NCBI GenBank assembly: GCA_031761405.1
Contig: JASEVX010000011.1
Coordinates: 65,327,217 to 65,391,216 of the forward strand
Length of the DNA: 64,000 bases
DNA from: Serripes groenlandicus
Lineage: Eukaryota; Mollusca; Bivalvia; Cardiida; Cardiidae
Direction: 5' to 3'
Shown: positions 21,766 to 32,131 of the stretch, piece by piece
How the letters are laid out: each line of letters starts with the position of its first letter
How positions within the stretch are numbered: the stretch's first letter is position 1
Made by a program: the position numbers and the translations under genes
The notes under the pieces: model-generated
What the model was told of the DNA's origin: nothing
Databases searched by the model: none
The model's input: the letters and a program-made list of their open reading frames with translations, nothing else

Positions 21766-22629
21766 TGGTCAGAGGGAGCTACCATTACTGAACGTTCCCA
21801 GAGCTGGGTAACGAGCAGTCGTTAAGTCAAGTTGACTCCAACCGTTTTGTCAATATTATGACATAAGCATTGGACAACCGGGTGTTTTCGAACACAGCCA
21901 AGTGAAAATCTCCTTCGCAGAGTTGTCGTTCCTTACACTCATATGAATGTAATGAGTCGATAGTGCTAGAGAATGAGTCAAATGCCTACCGAGTACTCAA
22001 TTAATCACTGGGCATAAACGGTTGTCGCGTGAACGTTCACAGGGCAGTCAAACTCTTAACTGGGCATAAACGGTTACCGGGCAAACGGTCACCGTGAAAA
22101 CAAAAATTCAACTATGAATTCTTCGGAATTCAACAGTATTCCAATTGACAAATGTCCTCGGACACAGTCATTTGGAGATCGGGCAATGTCTTTAGACATA
22201 GCCAGTAAGGCACCGGTCAAACGGGTAATGTCTTGGGACATAACCTTTCGGCAGTCAATCGGGCAGTATGCTGGGACATAGCCGATTAAACAGTCGGCCA
22301 TCGGGTATGAGGAGTACCGGTCAAATAGTTATGTCGGTCCCCAGGGAGGAGAGAGTGCGTCTCTAGGGACTACACTCCTCCCAAGTAATACCCATCGTAC
22401 CAATTGTTGGGACGAGTCGATGTCCGACGGTATTACATGGGAGAGATTCAGTTGATTTCATAAATCAATCCCCTATGCTGGCCTACCGGGATCAACCGTT
22501 CCCAGAGGATAGTCACTCTGTGAACTCTCTCATACGTGAGCTCGGACCGAAGGTTGATTCCATGCGATCTCATTCTTCTTCGGAAAAGGGATAAATTCCT
22601 CGATCATGACTCCTTCATAGGATTCCTCC

Positions 22630-22790
22630 CACCAATGGGCTAAGTTTTGTGGAAAAGTAGCCAGTTGCTTGGGAAGATTGTTGTGTGGAGTACTGGTGTG
22701 AGAAAACCAGGAAATACATGAGTAGGTGAACTGGCCGCCGTGATATAACTGAGAAATTGTTAAAACGGCGTTAAACCACAATCAATCGAT
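22630..22790 (+). mobile_element. 5'-truncated SINE inside the DIRS element
   Basis: Starts mid-body (CACCAATGGGCTAAG) and ends GGCGTTAAACCACAATCAAT. The 14-bp target duplication CATAGGATTCCTCC lies at 22616-22629 and 22791-22804. This shows LINE-machinery insertion after the DIRS element had landed. Confidence 0.9.
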
Positions 22791-22804
22791 CATAGGATTC
22801 CTCC

Positions 22805-24810
22805 ATGTCGAATCGGACACTGACATTCCGGTCCAGAACCGGCTTTAGTCAATCCGCACGTCGTCGGGTAAAACCCACGACCCCGTCTTGTCTGACGAAT
22901 AAGAGACATATCGGGTTCAGTGCTCCATCGGATGATTAACAATTTAGAGCTGGACTCTAAATAAACTATCATTAGTGGGAAGTTACTGCATTCACTGCGT
23001 CCATAGGCGCATTTCGGCGTATGCGGCAACATTGTTCACAGGGACAGAACGTACAGTGACTTCTGCAAAGGCATTCTTAGAAGCCCAACCTGTGAAGACA
23101 CAAGAGACAGGCTAAGTTCGAGCCTAGCTTTCTGCTTCCGCTGGCCCTGCCTTATCAAAGCCCCGTACGGGAGCAAAGTTGGCATACAACCAAGTAGAGC
23201 ACTGTCCCTAATCCGCGGCTATAGGGAAGCGCTCCTCTCTATTAAGCTAACAGGAATGCCATGGAGTGGGTATCAACCTTCCATTCGGTGGTTTCTACAA
23301 CCGTCTTTCGTCTGGTTCCGGTGAAGACCGGAATAAGACTTATCGACTCAGATTGCGTCTAGTACGGTCGAGTAATAAAATGGAATGTTCCGTTTTATCA
23401 AGAACGCAATCCGGAACGGCTGTCTGAGCGATTCTTAGACCAAACAGACACCTGTTACCACGTACCGGTTGCTTTTTCATCGAGGAATGACCGTCGATTC
23501 TTTGTAAACGGGGAAGTGTTCCTTTCAAACACTTCACTTCGATTACCTGCGTTTAGAATTAATTCCCAAAACGGGCAAGTCGGATCTATTCCCCTCAAGA
23601 GACTCGTTGTAGGACGTTTCTCGTTGAGCTGGCCCTTCGGACAGACTCGATTCGCTATAAGAGAATCCGATTACCATGTCCTGGATAAGGATCAGTAATT
23701 AAGGGAAACGGTCCGATACATGCTTCATACTACACCCGAATTATTTACAGTTCGGGGCAGTGTGTTTAAATACTCATTACAGTACAGGGCTTAACTGACT
23801 AGGACATGTACATGATCAATAGAGTAGACAGTAGTCCTTCGATTGGCAATAATTATTACTCCCTGAATTGCCCCCATAATTCAAATGAGTCAACTTCCGG
23901 TGTCGTTATTCTCTTCCTGACAATGACTTTAGAAACACAGTATTGGCCCAGAGATCGTAGTTCAACGTTCTTCTGGCCTGCCTATCGACATAACCGTTAC
24001 ATCTTCATTAGAAGTAGACAGTTCTTCCCGATTGGTGTTTTTTAAGGTACGTCAATCAGTAATTTATGCTTACATTTGTTGCCGACCTCTCGCATTCAAG
24101 ATTTGGCGATGAACACAACAATTATTGTTCGATGCTCCAATGCGCTTAACTTCAAAGTTCAGATCCATTTCTCTCCAAACTTTTACGTTCTTCGGAAGCG
24201 GCCGCTTCTTAAGTTATAAACTGAGACTTAAATTCGTCTTGCTTGGCGAACACTATCAGGGAAGTGAGTTCTTTGCTTTCAGTAAAAACGAATTTCATCA
24301 GGTTTTACAGCCGTATGGTTATTCAACCGTTCTTATAAACCTGTATTCCTACTGAGACCAAGTTGCCTTTGGTGCTTCCTAACCCATCACATTTCACAAC
24401 CTTTCTGTGAACTGTGTTCCCTTAGATATAACCTGATCTTGTACCCTGTCAAGGGTCTTAAGTTCTATATAAAACATTCGAGGGCTGTAAGAGCCACAGT
24501 AGGGGTTATTCAACCTCAGGTAGGAGAAGGATATGTCAGCAGCGTATTCAAACACTGGATATCCTATTCCTTTAATTAGTAATAAGATCCTTCTGATAAA
24601 GTCTTAAAACGTTTCAATCAGAAATTATTTTCTTCTCTGGACACACAAGTGGACTCTCAGCGAGTACTTACCTAATTAATACACAAATTACTAAATACAT
24701 AAACAGTTGTGTTTATATTTAGTAGTACCGTAGGTACTCTTACCAAGTGCTACGATTTCTCGGGACCGGCATTGTGTTGGACGATCCTCCCGACCGATGC
24801 TGCAAAGTCA
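22805..24810. other. DIRS interior, coding content not recognised
   Basis: No frame longer than about 90 codons and no reverse transcriptase, RNase H or recombinase motif was seen by eye in any frame, although these genes belong here in an autonomous DIRS element. Confidence 0.4.
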
Positions 24811-24905
24811 TCAGGTATTAAATGACTGGTAATGTATTTTTGACATAAAAATGAAGTTTTTTAAAGTAAAACATATTTTTATTAGAAAATACTTACCAGT
24901 CATTT
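24811..24905 (+). repeat. DIRS internal complementary region (ICR)
   Basis: The left half (24811-24850) is the complement of the left outer end 18996-19035. The right half (about 24847-24905) is the complement of the right end (about 25107-25165). The two halves meet at a short A tract, which is the expected end-to-end circle junction. Confidence 0.88.
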
Positions 24906-24966
24906 CAGATTCCCGCCTCCCAACCCCGCGTCGTCACCCAACACTAAACGCTGCAAGTTAACGGTG

Positions 24967-25120
24967 AAATTAAAAGTGGGGGTCACATGGCCCGTGCGCC
25001 GGTATTACCGGCGGCCGTGTGTATCACACACGCGTGAGGGCTATGCATGGCTGCGCAAGCTTCTTTTCTGGATGAATTAACGGTGTTGAGATTATATATC
25101 AGGTATTAAATGACTGGTAA
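24967..25120 (+). repeat. DIRS right inverted terminal repeat
   Basis: Complement of 19015-19168, ending in the word AAATGACTGGTAA. Confidence 0.9.
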
Positions 25121-25324
25121 GTATTTTCTAATAAAAATATGTTTTACTTTAAAAAACTTCATTTTAAAAACAAATTTCCTGATAAATATTATTATAGACA
25201 ACAATCTTTTGGAGTTGTTTCATTTAAAATATTGTGAATAAAGTAAAAATGAGTCATTATAAGTAATATTCTCTATCTGATATTTTGTACAATATGTCTC
25301 TATAAACCTTTTCAACATATAGAT

Positions 25325-25533
25325 GATTTCTGACGCCTCTGCAGTAGAAGTCTTTTTGAAAACATGTTGACGATTTAAGAATAAATTGCTTAAAACGAGC
25401 ATTTTCTCCTTTTGTCACTATGTTTTCAACACTATTCAATTATTGCGCTTTCATTAAAAGGAGTTTCCAATTTCTTTCGGGTATGTTTTCAAAGTCGTCT
25501 GCTGCAGATTTGTTGTATGTTGGAAAGGGTTAA
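25325..25533 (+). mobile_element. TTAA MITE, left end eroded
   Basis: Starts within TTTCTGACGCCTCTGCAG; centre GCTTAAAACGAGC; right end TATGTTGGAAAGGGTTAA. Confidence 0.75.
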
Positions 25534-25559
25534 TGTATCAGTTATATGTGTATATATTG

Positions 25560-25738
25560 ATAATGGAGAGTAAACTTTTCCCCACAATATTTCAACCATA
25601 CCCTCTGTTGCGGGTACTCAAAAGAATCATATCAGTGAGAGGATTCTTTTGAGTACCCACAAGATAGTGTTTGAATGTCAAATATGGATTTTAGAACATG
25701 AAAAATTCCGTTTTATCTAGAACTCTGTACTGGAAAAT
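25560..25738. mobile_element. Foldback MITE
   Basis: Left arm GAGTAAACTTTTCCCCAC, palindrome around GGTACTCAAAAGAATCAT, right end TTTTATCTAGAACTCTG. Confidence 0.75.
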
Positions 25739-25820
25739 ATCAAGCAATTGAATAATTTGTAGTTAGCTTAGGGTGTATGGGAGTAAACTCACTGGCTAGC
25801 TAATTAGTTGTAATCAATAT

Positions 25821-26013
25821 TTAACCCTTTCCCCCATACGACAAGGGGATACATAGAAAATCTCCATAATTGAATGGATAACCTATGACAAAAAGTGCAA
25901 AACATTGTGGCAAAAGGAGAAATTGCACGTTTTGTGCAATTTCTTCTTTTGTCACTATGTTTTCAAAAAACTGCAGAGGTGTCAGAAAGCGTCAATATGA
26001 GGGAAAGGGTTAA
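25821..26013 (-). mobile_element. TTAA MITE, arm deletion
   Basis: TTAACCCTTTCCCCCATACG is followed by a deletion of the first GCAGCAGACG arm; centre GCACGTTTTGTGC; end TATGAGGGAAAGGGTTAA. A second decayed copy starts at its last TTAA (26010). Confidence 0.8.
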
Positions 26014-26160
26014 CCTTTTCCTACAAGCAACATATTTACAGCAGACGGTTTTGAAAATATACAGGCATACATATGGAAAATATCTATGTTCAAAAGTCTA
26101 ATTATTGAATAGAGTTGAAAACATTGTGGCAGAAGGAGGTATTACTCATCAAGTTAACCA
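26010..26160 (-). mobile_element. TTAA MITE, partial
   Basis: CCTTTTCCTACAAGC, then GCAGACGGTTTTGAAAATA and TTGTGGCAGAAGGAGG; no clear right end. Confidence 0.55.
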
Positions 26161-26394
26161 TCCCTTGCCTTGGTGCAAAGTTTGACACATTGCTGTGGCA
26201 GAAGACTTTTGAAAATATTATGTGAATCTGAATTAAAATTTAATTAATTTTCAAGGTATTGGCATTTTATCCTTCAACAATTTCAAAGCAGCTGTCTCAA
26301 AAAAGAGAGCAACCAGAATTTAGCAATGTTAAATTATTTAAAGCAAAATAAGTGAAAAATATCTAAAGCATTATAAGCGGTGTCATATTTTTTT

Positions 26395-27897
26395 AGCTCA
26401 CCTATGCACGAAGTGCAAGGTGAGCTATTGGGATCACATTTTGTCCGGCGTCCGTCCGTCGTCCGTCGTGCGTCGTCAACATTTGAGCTTGTTAACACTC
26501 TACAGGCTACATTTTGCATCCAATCTTCATGAAAGTTTATCAGAACGTTCATCTCCATAAAATCTTGGACAAGTTCGAAACTGGGCCATATGAGGTCAAA
26601 AACGAGGTCACTAGGTCAAATTGAAGCGAAATCTTGTTAACACTCTAGAGGCCACATTTTCAACTTGAGCATGTTTAAACTTTATCAGAATGTTTGTCTT
26701 AATGATATGTAGGTCAAGTTCGAACATGGGTCACGTCGGGTCAAGAAGTAGGTCACTAGGCCAAATTGAAGGAAAATCTTGTTAACACTCCAGAGGCCGC
26801 AATTTTTGCTTAAGCAGTTTGAAATTTTGTCAGAATGTTTGTCTTAAAAATATCTAGGTCAAGTTCGAATATGGGTTATGCCGGGTCAAAAACTAGGTCA
26901 CTAGATCAAATTGAAGGAAAATCTTGTTAACACTTTGGATGCCACATTTTTTGCTTCAGCAACTTGAAATTTGGTCAGAATGTTTGTCTTAAAGATATCT
27001 AGGTCAAGTTCAAATATGGGTCATATTGGGTCTGAAACTAGGTCACGAGGCCAAATTGAGGGAAAATCTTGTTAACTCTGTAGAAGCTGCATATTTTGCT
27101 TCAGCAACTTGAAATTTGTTCAGAATGTTGAGCTGAATGATATCTAGGCCAAGTTCGAATATGGGTATGAATGCCGGGTCAAAAACTAGATCACTAGGCC
27201 AAATTGAAGGAAAATCTTGTTAACACTTTGGATGCCTCATTTTTTGCTTCAGCAGCTTGAAATTTTGTCAGAATGTTTGTCTTAAAGATATCTAGGTCAA
27301 GTTTAAATATGGGCCATATTGGATTAGAAACTAGGTCACAAGGTCAAATTAAGGGAAAATCTTGTTAACTCTGTAGAAGCCGCATGTTTTGCTTCAGCGG
27401 CTTGAAATTTGTTCAGAATGTTGAGCTGAATGATATTTAGGCCAAGTTCGAATATGGGTCATGCCGGGTCAAAAACTAGGTCACTAGATCAAATTGAAAG
27501 AAAATCTTGTGAACACTTTGGATGCCACATTTTTTGCTTCAGCAGCTTGAAATTTGGTCAGAATGTTTGTCTGAATTATATCTAGGTCAAGTTCGAATAT
27601 GGGTCATATTGGATCAGAAACTAGGTCAATAAAGGAAAATATTGTTCAAACTATGGACGCCGCATTTTTACTTTGAGCAAGTTGAAACTTTGTCAGTATG
27701 TTGTCTTAATGATATCTAGTCCATGTAGGAATATGGGTCATATCAGGTAAAAAAATATAGATCACTAGGCAAAATGAAGGAAAATATTGTTAACACTGTG
27801 GAGGATGCATTCAGAATAATTGCCTTGATGTGTTTTGCATTGCAGTACATTGTATAATTAAGGTGAGCGATCCAGGGCCATCATGGCCCTCTTGTTT
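26395..27897 (+). mobile_element. Helitron-like element carrying nine 145-bp units
   Basis: 5' hairpin AGCTCACCTATGCACGAAG... closes with AGGTGAGCT. The same AGGTGAGC word returns at 27861, just before the 3' hairpin GGGCCATCATGGCCC and the end TCTTGTTT. GTCCGTCCGTCGTCC lies at the 5' side. The body is a tandem array in which AAATCTTGTTAA recurs at 26629, 26774, 26919, 27064, 27212, 27357, 27502, about 27637 and 27782. No coding frame. Confidence 0.7.
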
Positions 27898-28171
27898 TAT
27901 AGAAGATGTAGAAACTAGGGAAGGTCATGACATTGATGAGCAATGATTTATCCATTCATCACAATATTTCTTTAAGCCATCTGCTGCTGAGGCGTTATGT
28001 CAATTGTATCAGAGAAAAGGTCAAATATAAATAAAAGTATGAAATAAATTCTACCAGGGCTCTCTTATCAAAGGTAAATATATAAACTTGGAAGTTCTGA
28101 TAAAATATGATTTACAGCCATAAACCGGTACTGACCAAATATGAGTATATTTTGACTGAACAGTTAACAAT

Positions 28172-28390
28172 TTAACCCTTTCCCACATAAATCTGCTGTC
28201 AAAATTTTTAAAAATTTCTATAAATGAAAGAACAATTATTGAATATAGTTGAAAACATTTTGCAAATGGAGAAATTGCTAATTATCAGCATTTTCCCAAT
28301 TTTGCTCAATATTTGATTTCATAGGTCGTCAGATATTTCAATTTGTGTCAGACTGGTTTAAATTGCAAGTCAATCGATAAAGTTTAAGAT
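28172..28390 (-). mobile_element. TTAA MITE, diverged
   Basis: TTAACCCTTTCCCACATAAA left end; centre GCTAATTATCAGC; right end not clean. Confidence 0.6.
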
Positions 28391-28469
28391 ATTATGACTC
28401 AAACTGTTATAAGGTAGAATTCAGAGAAAAATCCTGTGTAATGTTACGTATCACGGGGAGAGAGAAAAT

Positions 28470-28562
28470 CATGCAATCCGTCCGGGGCTCGAACCCGGGA
28501 CTTTTAGCTTTCAGGGCATTTACTCGACCAACAGAGCTAACCGGGCCGCTTACATGCAATCT
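28470..28562 (-). mobile_element. tRNA-like sequence, probably a SINE head
   Basis: Minus strand GGCCCGGTTAGCTCTGTTGG and CCCGGGTTCGAGCCCCGG look like A and B boxes. The anticodon arm and 3' end are not those of a sound tRNA, so a tRNA-derived repeat is preferred. Confidence 0.5.
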
Positions 28563-28641
28563 CTCTCCAAATTGTGTATCAGTTCGACCCGCAACATAAG
28601 TAAATATGCAACTTTTCCTTTTCACATAAAGTTTCATGTGT

Positions 28642-28835
28642 CAGGGCTCTAGATAAGGGCTGTTTCGCATGTTCTAAATTCCTTATATGACCCTCAAGCC
28701 CTATGTTGTGGGTACTCAAAAGAATCATCTCAATGAGACGATTCTTTTGAATACGCACATCATAGGGTTTGGTTGGATAATTAGGGAGATATTGCAGGGA
28801 AAAGAGCTGAATACACCTTCTTATCTGGACCACTG
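28642..28835. mobile_element. Foldback MITE, intact
   Basis: CAGGGCTCTAGATAAGG to CTTATCTGGACCACTG; stem GGGTACTCAAAAGAATCATC. Confidence 0.85.
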
Positions 28836-29053
28836 ATATATATATATGTCATAAGTCACTGGCACCTATATTTGCATAAATGTTGAAATGAAGATAATAA
28901 CAGCCTGCTCATGGGGAAAAGGAACAAGTTGACATTTGAGAATATTGTCTGTAGAGTCTGATCAAGATCTACAGTCTACTCTGTTCACATTTTGTACTTG
29001 CGCAAGCTTGTTAGAAGATTCTGTCAATTGGTGTAGCTATGCTAAGACAGTCC

Positions 29054-29246
29054 AAAGCTCTAGATAAGGGGCGTATTGCATCTTCTAAAATTCTTATTTC
29101 ACCCTCCGACCCTATGTTGTGGGTACTCAAAAAAATTGGCTCAATTAGACAATTCTTTTGAGTACCCACATCATAGGGTTTGGTTGGATAATAAGAGAGA
29201 TATTGTGGGGTCAAGAGCTGTAAACCCCTTCTCATCTAGTCCTCTG
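29054..29246. mobile_element. Foldback MITE, intact
   Basis: AAGCTCTAGATAAGGGGC to CATCTAGTCCTCTG. The flanks ACAGTCCA and ACAGTGTG may be a decayed 8-bp duplication. Confidence 0.82.
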
Positions 29247-29570
29247 ACAGTGTGATCCAAACCAACCCTGTTCTGAAAACTTCAGGGTTTTCACACAGAC
29301 AGGCCCATATCTTAGTGAATCACTAATTTCATTCATGAATCTCTTGGTACTGAGGTAGCAATCAGGTGATATGTAAATGAACTGAAGTTGGACATTTACC
29401 AGGTCATGGGTTCGGATCATTCAGGTCAGCATAAATAACTATCAATACTTATCTGTACGCCTACCTTCACCACAGTACACTTTGTATTCCTTTATAGATA
29501 CGTTTAACTTTTGAAATGATTGATTGTAGTTAAACGCTTTCTTTTGACATTTTTCACTCGTCACGTGGGC

Positions 29571-29800
29571 AAGTTCACTTGTCCATGATTGTGTTTCTTG
29601 GCTTTCTCACACCAGTACTCCATTCAACAGTCTATCCAAGCAAGTAGCTGCTTTTCAACAGAGACTGTTAGTCCATTGGTGGAAGACAAATGACACCTGT
29701 CACATTGACTCTGGTCAAATATTAGCGAAGCTAGGGTTCAAACTTACAACCTCTGGATTGACAGCCTGCGTCACAACCAACAGAGTTACTAAGGCTCTGC
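29571..29800 (-). mobile_element. tRNA-derived SINE, diverged
   Basis: Complement reads TTAGTAACTCTGTTGGTTGT ... GCAGGCTGTCAATCCAG ... and continues to a CTCATGC-like tail region; same family as 50466-50761 but heavily substituted. Confidence 0.7.
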
Positions 29801-29966
29801 TAAGTTTAGAAAAACAGTATGTACAACAGTACATGCCGGGGTGAAAAACGTAGACAATTTTCAAAGCAGACTAAATTTTAGGTTCTTCAAGAAAAGCGGA
29901 CACCCACACATCACCGCGACTTCGATTTTCATAACTGTCATGGACACCACAAAAAAGTCCCAGGTC

Positions 29967-30138
29967 TTAACCCTTTCCCTCATATAGACGCTTTCTGACG
30001 CCTCTGCAGCAGACAGCTTTTTGAAAACATAGTGACAAAAGAAGAAATTATCCATTCAATTATGGAGATTTTCTATTTTTTGACAAAATACGTTCAAAGT
30101 CGTCTGCTGCAGAATTGTCGTATGAGGGAAAGGATTAA
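29967..30138 (+). mobile_element. TTAA MITE with central deletion
   Basis: Intact ends and arms, but the segment from the central palindrome to GTCATAGG is missing (AGAAGAAATTATCCATTC junction at about 30043). Confidence 0.85.
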
Positions 30139-30206
30139 TAAAACTGATAATCCTGGGTTTGTGATGGAACCACCTATCAATCTAATCTGAAATTAGTATG
30201 AAGATT

Positions 30207-30374
30207 TTAACCCACATGCAGACACATTTTAAAGCATATGCAGCAAACCAACATTCCGAAATTTCCTTCATACATGTACAACAAACCTGCAGCAAACGTT
30301 TTCGAAAACACTTGAGCCAATATAATTATGGAAAATCTCTACGTACAAATGTGTCTGCATGTGGGAAAGGTTAT
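30207..30374. mobile_element. TTAA MITE, rearranged
   Basis: TTAACCCACATGCAGACAC left and GTCTGCATGTGGGAAAGG right; both arms resemble the same side, suggesting a foldback derivative. Confidence 0.55.
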
Positions 30375-30529
30375 GGGTTTCTGTGTTTGAAGGTCGAGGC
30401 AGACTTATAATGAGTTAACAGAGAAACAATTTAATTCTAAACTAAACAGACATAGTTAGGTTCACCGATGGATACCACATGGTCATACTAGCCTAAAATA
30501 TTCATTTCTCAGCTATGTCAGCTTATTAC

Positions 30530-30650
30530 TATTCCTTTCCCACCTGCAGACGCATCTGCAGCAGGCAATATTTGTAAACATACCTCCATTTACCACAACG
30601 TTTTCTACTGAGTTCACTACAGGTAATAACAATTTGATTGATGGAGATTT
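30530..30650 (+). mobile_element. TTAA MITE fragment
   Basis: CCTTTCCCACCTGCAGACGC to GATGGAGATTTTC; the right part is replaced by the next copy. Confidence 0.55.
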
Positions 30651-30656
30651 TCAGTT

Positions 30657-30883
30657 TTAACCCTTTTCCTCATATAGACGCTTTCTGACGCCTCTGCAGC
30701 AGACAGCTTTTTGAAAACATAGTGACAAAAGAAGAAATTGCTCAAAACGAGCAATTTCTCCTTTTGCCACAATGTTTTCCACTTTTAGTCATAGGTTATC
30801 CATTCAATTATAGAGAATTTCTATTTTTGACAAAATATGTTCAGTCGTCTGCTGCAGAATTGTCGTATGAGGGAAAGGGTTAA
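30657..30883 (+). mobile_element. TTAA MITE, intact
   Basis: TTAACCCTTTTCCTCATATA to TATGAGGGAAAGGGTTAA; centre GCTCAAAACGAGC. Confidence 0.92.
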
Positions 30884-30978
30884 CAGAATGACAATGGGAC
30901 AAGCAGCATATCAAGCCTTTTTCTAGGCCTCTCACAGGTCAGATATTCTGATCCATTCCCAACATTTGGCAAAAGTCT

Positions 30979-31179
30979 TTAACCCTTTCCCTCATATAGA
31001 CGCTTTCTGATGCCTCTGCAGCAGATGGCTTTTTGAAAACAGTGACAAAAGAAGAAATTACTCAAAACAAGCAATTTCTCCTTTTGCCACATTGTTTTCT
31101 TTCATAGGTTATCCATTCTATTATAGAGATTTTATATAAGTCGTCTGCTGCAGAATTGTTGTATGAGGGAAAGGGTTGA
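30979..31179 (+). mobile_element. TTAA MITE, slightly shortened
   Basis: TTAACCCTTTCCCTCATATA to TATGAGGGAAAGGGTTGA; centre ACTCAAAACAAGC. The right TTAA has mutated to TTGA. Confidence 0.85.
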
Positions 31180-31324
31180 AATCATGCAGAATTCCCAACT
31201 TTGTCATGTTAACCCTGGTTTTTAAATTCCAAAATAAAAAATATTAGCAATTAGTTTTCCCAAATAAAGGGCCAAATTCTTTTTCCCAAAATGCCTAGAA
31301 AAAGGCCTGTATATGAAACCCACA

Positions 31325-31465
31325 GCTAACAGTCTTTGTGGAAAAACAGCCAGTTGCTTGAAAGAGACAGTAACTGTTGTGTCCAGTACTGGTGTGAGGA
31401 TGTCAGGAAACATGGGTACCTGATAAACTGACCGCCATGAAATTACTGAAAAGTTGATGAAAACG
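31325..31465 (+). mobile_element. SINE 3' half, cut by a TTAA-MITE fragment
   Basis: GCTAACAGTC ... CAGCCAGTTGCTTGAAAG ... CTGAAAAGTTGATGAAAACG; the tail after 31465 is replaced by MITE sequence. Confidence 0.7.
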
Positions 31466-31580
31466 ATGACAAAAAAAGAAATTGCTCAAAACAAGCAATT
31501 TCTCCTTTTGTCACCATGTTTTCGAAAGAGCCGTCTGCTGCAGAGGCGTCAGAAAGCGTCTATATGAGGGAAAAGGTTAA
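31466..31580 (-). mobile_element. TTAA MITE, right half only
   Basis: From GACAAAAAAAGAAATTGC through GCTCAAAACAAGC to TATGAGGGAAAAGGTTAA. It is the start of a segment duplicated at 32025. Confidence 0.75.
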
Positions 31581-31747
31581 GACTGACTATAATAAATAGA
31601 AGGTACACCAAGAAGGCCTAAAGATAACCCTTGCTGATTTACAACAAATCTGCAGTGGAGAACTTTTAATATAATAAGGAATATATATCAATAGATGTTA
31701 GTACATTACTACATTAATTGAATAGAGATGAAACCTAAGTGATAAAA

Positions 31748-31975
31748 TTAACCCTTTACCTCATATGACAATTCTGCAGCAGACGACTTTGAACGTATTT
31801 TGTGAAAACATAGAAAATCTCCATAATTGAATGGATAACCTAGGACAAAAAGTGGAAAACATTGTGGCAAAAGGAGAAATTGCACATTTTGTGCAATTTC
31901 TTCTTTTGTCACTGTTTTCAAAAATCTGTCTGCTGCAGAGGCGTCAGAAAGCGTCTATATGAGGGAAAGGGTTAA
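31748..31975 (-). mobile_element. TTAA MITE, intact, inserted in duplicated DNA
   Basis: TTAACCCTTTACCTCATATG to TATGAGGGAAAGGGTTAA; centre GCACATTTTGTGC. The left flank AACCTAAGTGATAAAATTAA has an unoccupied relative at about 32501-32520. Confidence 0.9.
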
Positions 31976-32131
31976 TTCTATAGACGCTTTCTATCCCCTC
32001 TGCAGCAGACAGCTTTTTAAAAACATGGCGACAAAAGAAGAAATTGCTCACAACGAGCAATTTCTCCTTTTGTCACCATGTTTTCAAAAAGCTGTATGCT
32101 GCAGAGGCGTCAGAAAGCGTCTATATGAGGG
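31976..32131. mobile_element. Foldback form of the TTAA MITE
   Basis: Both ends are the GACGCTTTC side: it starts ATAGACGCTTTC and ends GAAAGCGTCTATATGAGGG. The whole 150-bp unit is therefore nearly self-complementary, unlike normal copies whose two sides differ. Confidence 0.75.

Larger units (their letters stand above)
18996..25165 (+). mobile_element. DIRS-like retrotransposon, 6.17 kb, decayed or non-autonomous
   Basis: DIRS elements lack ordinary LTRs: they carry inverted terminal repeats plus an internal complementary region (ICR) that joins the complements of both outer ends, and integrate with a tyrosine recombinase. All three structural parts are visible: ITRs at 19015-19168 and 24967-25120, and an ICR at 24811-24905. 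Orientation follows the ICR lying near the right end. Inside are a Gag-like region (about 19740-21090), repeated segments, a 24-G run, a foldback MITE and a truncated SINE. No YxDD reverse transcriptase, RNase H or R-H-R-Y recombinase was recognised, so the copy is either non-autonomous or badly decayed. No target duplication is seen, as expected for DIRS. Confidence 0.8.

Noticed and set aside
28470..28562. Functional tRNA gene on the minus strand
   Set aside because: B box is good but the acceptor stem and anticodon arm do not fold convincingly; kept only as a tRNA-like repeat.
31976..32131. Ordinary inverted pair of two separate MITE insertions
   Set aside because: There is no internal TTAA or second set of CCCTTTCCC ends at the centre, so a single symmetric unit fits better.
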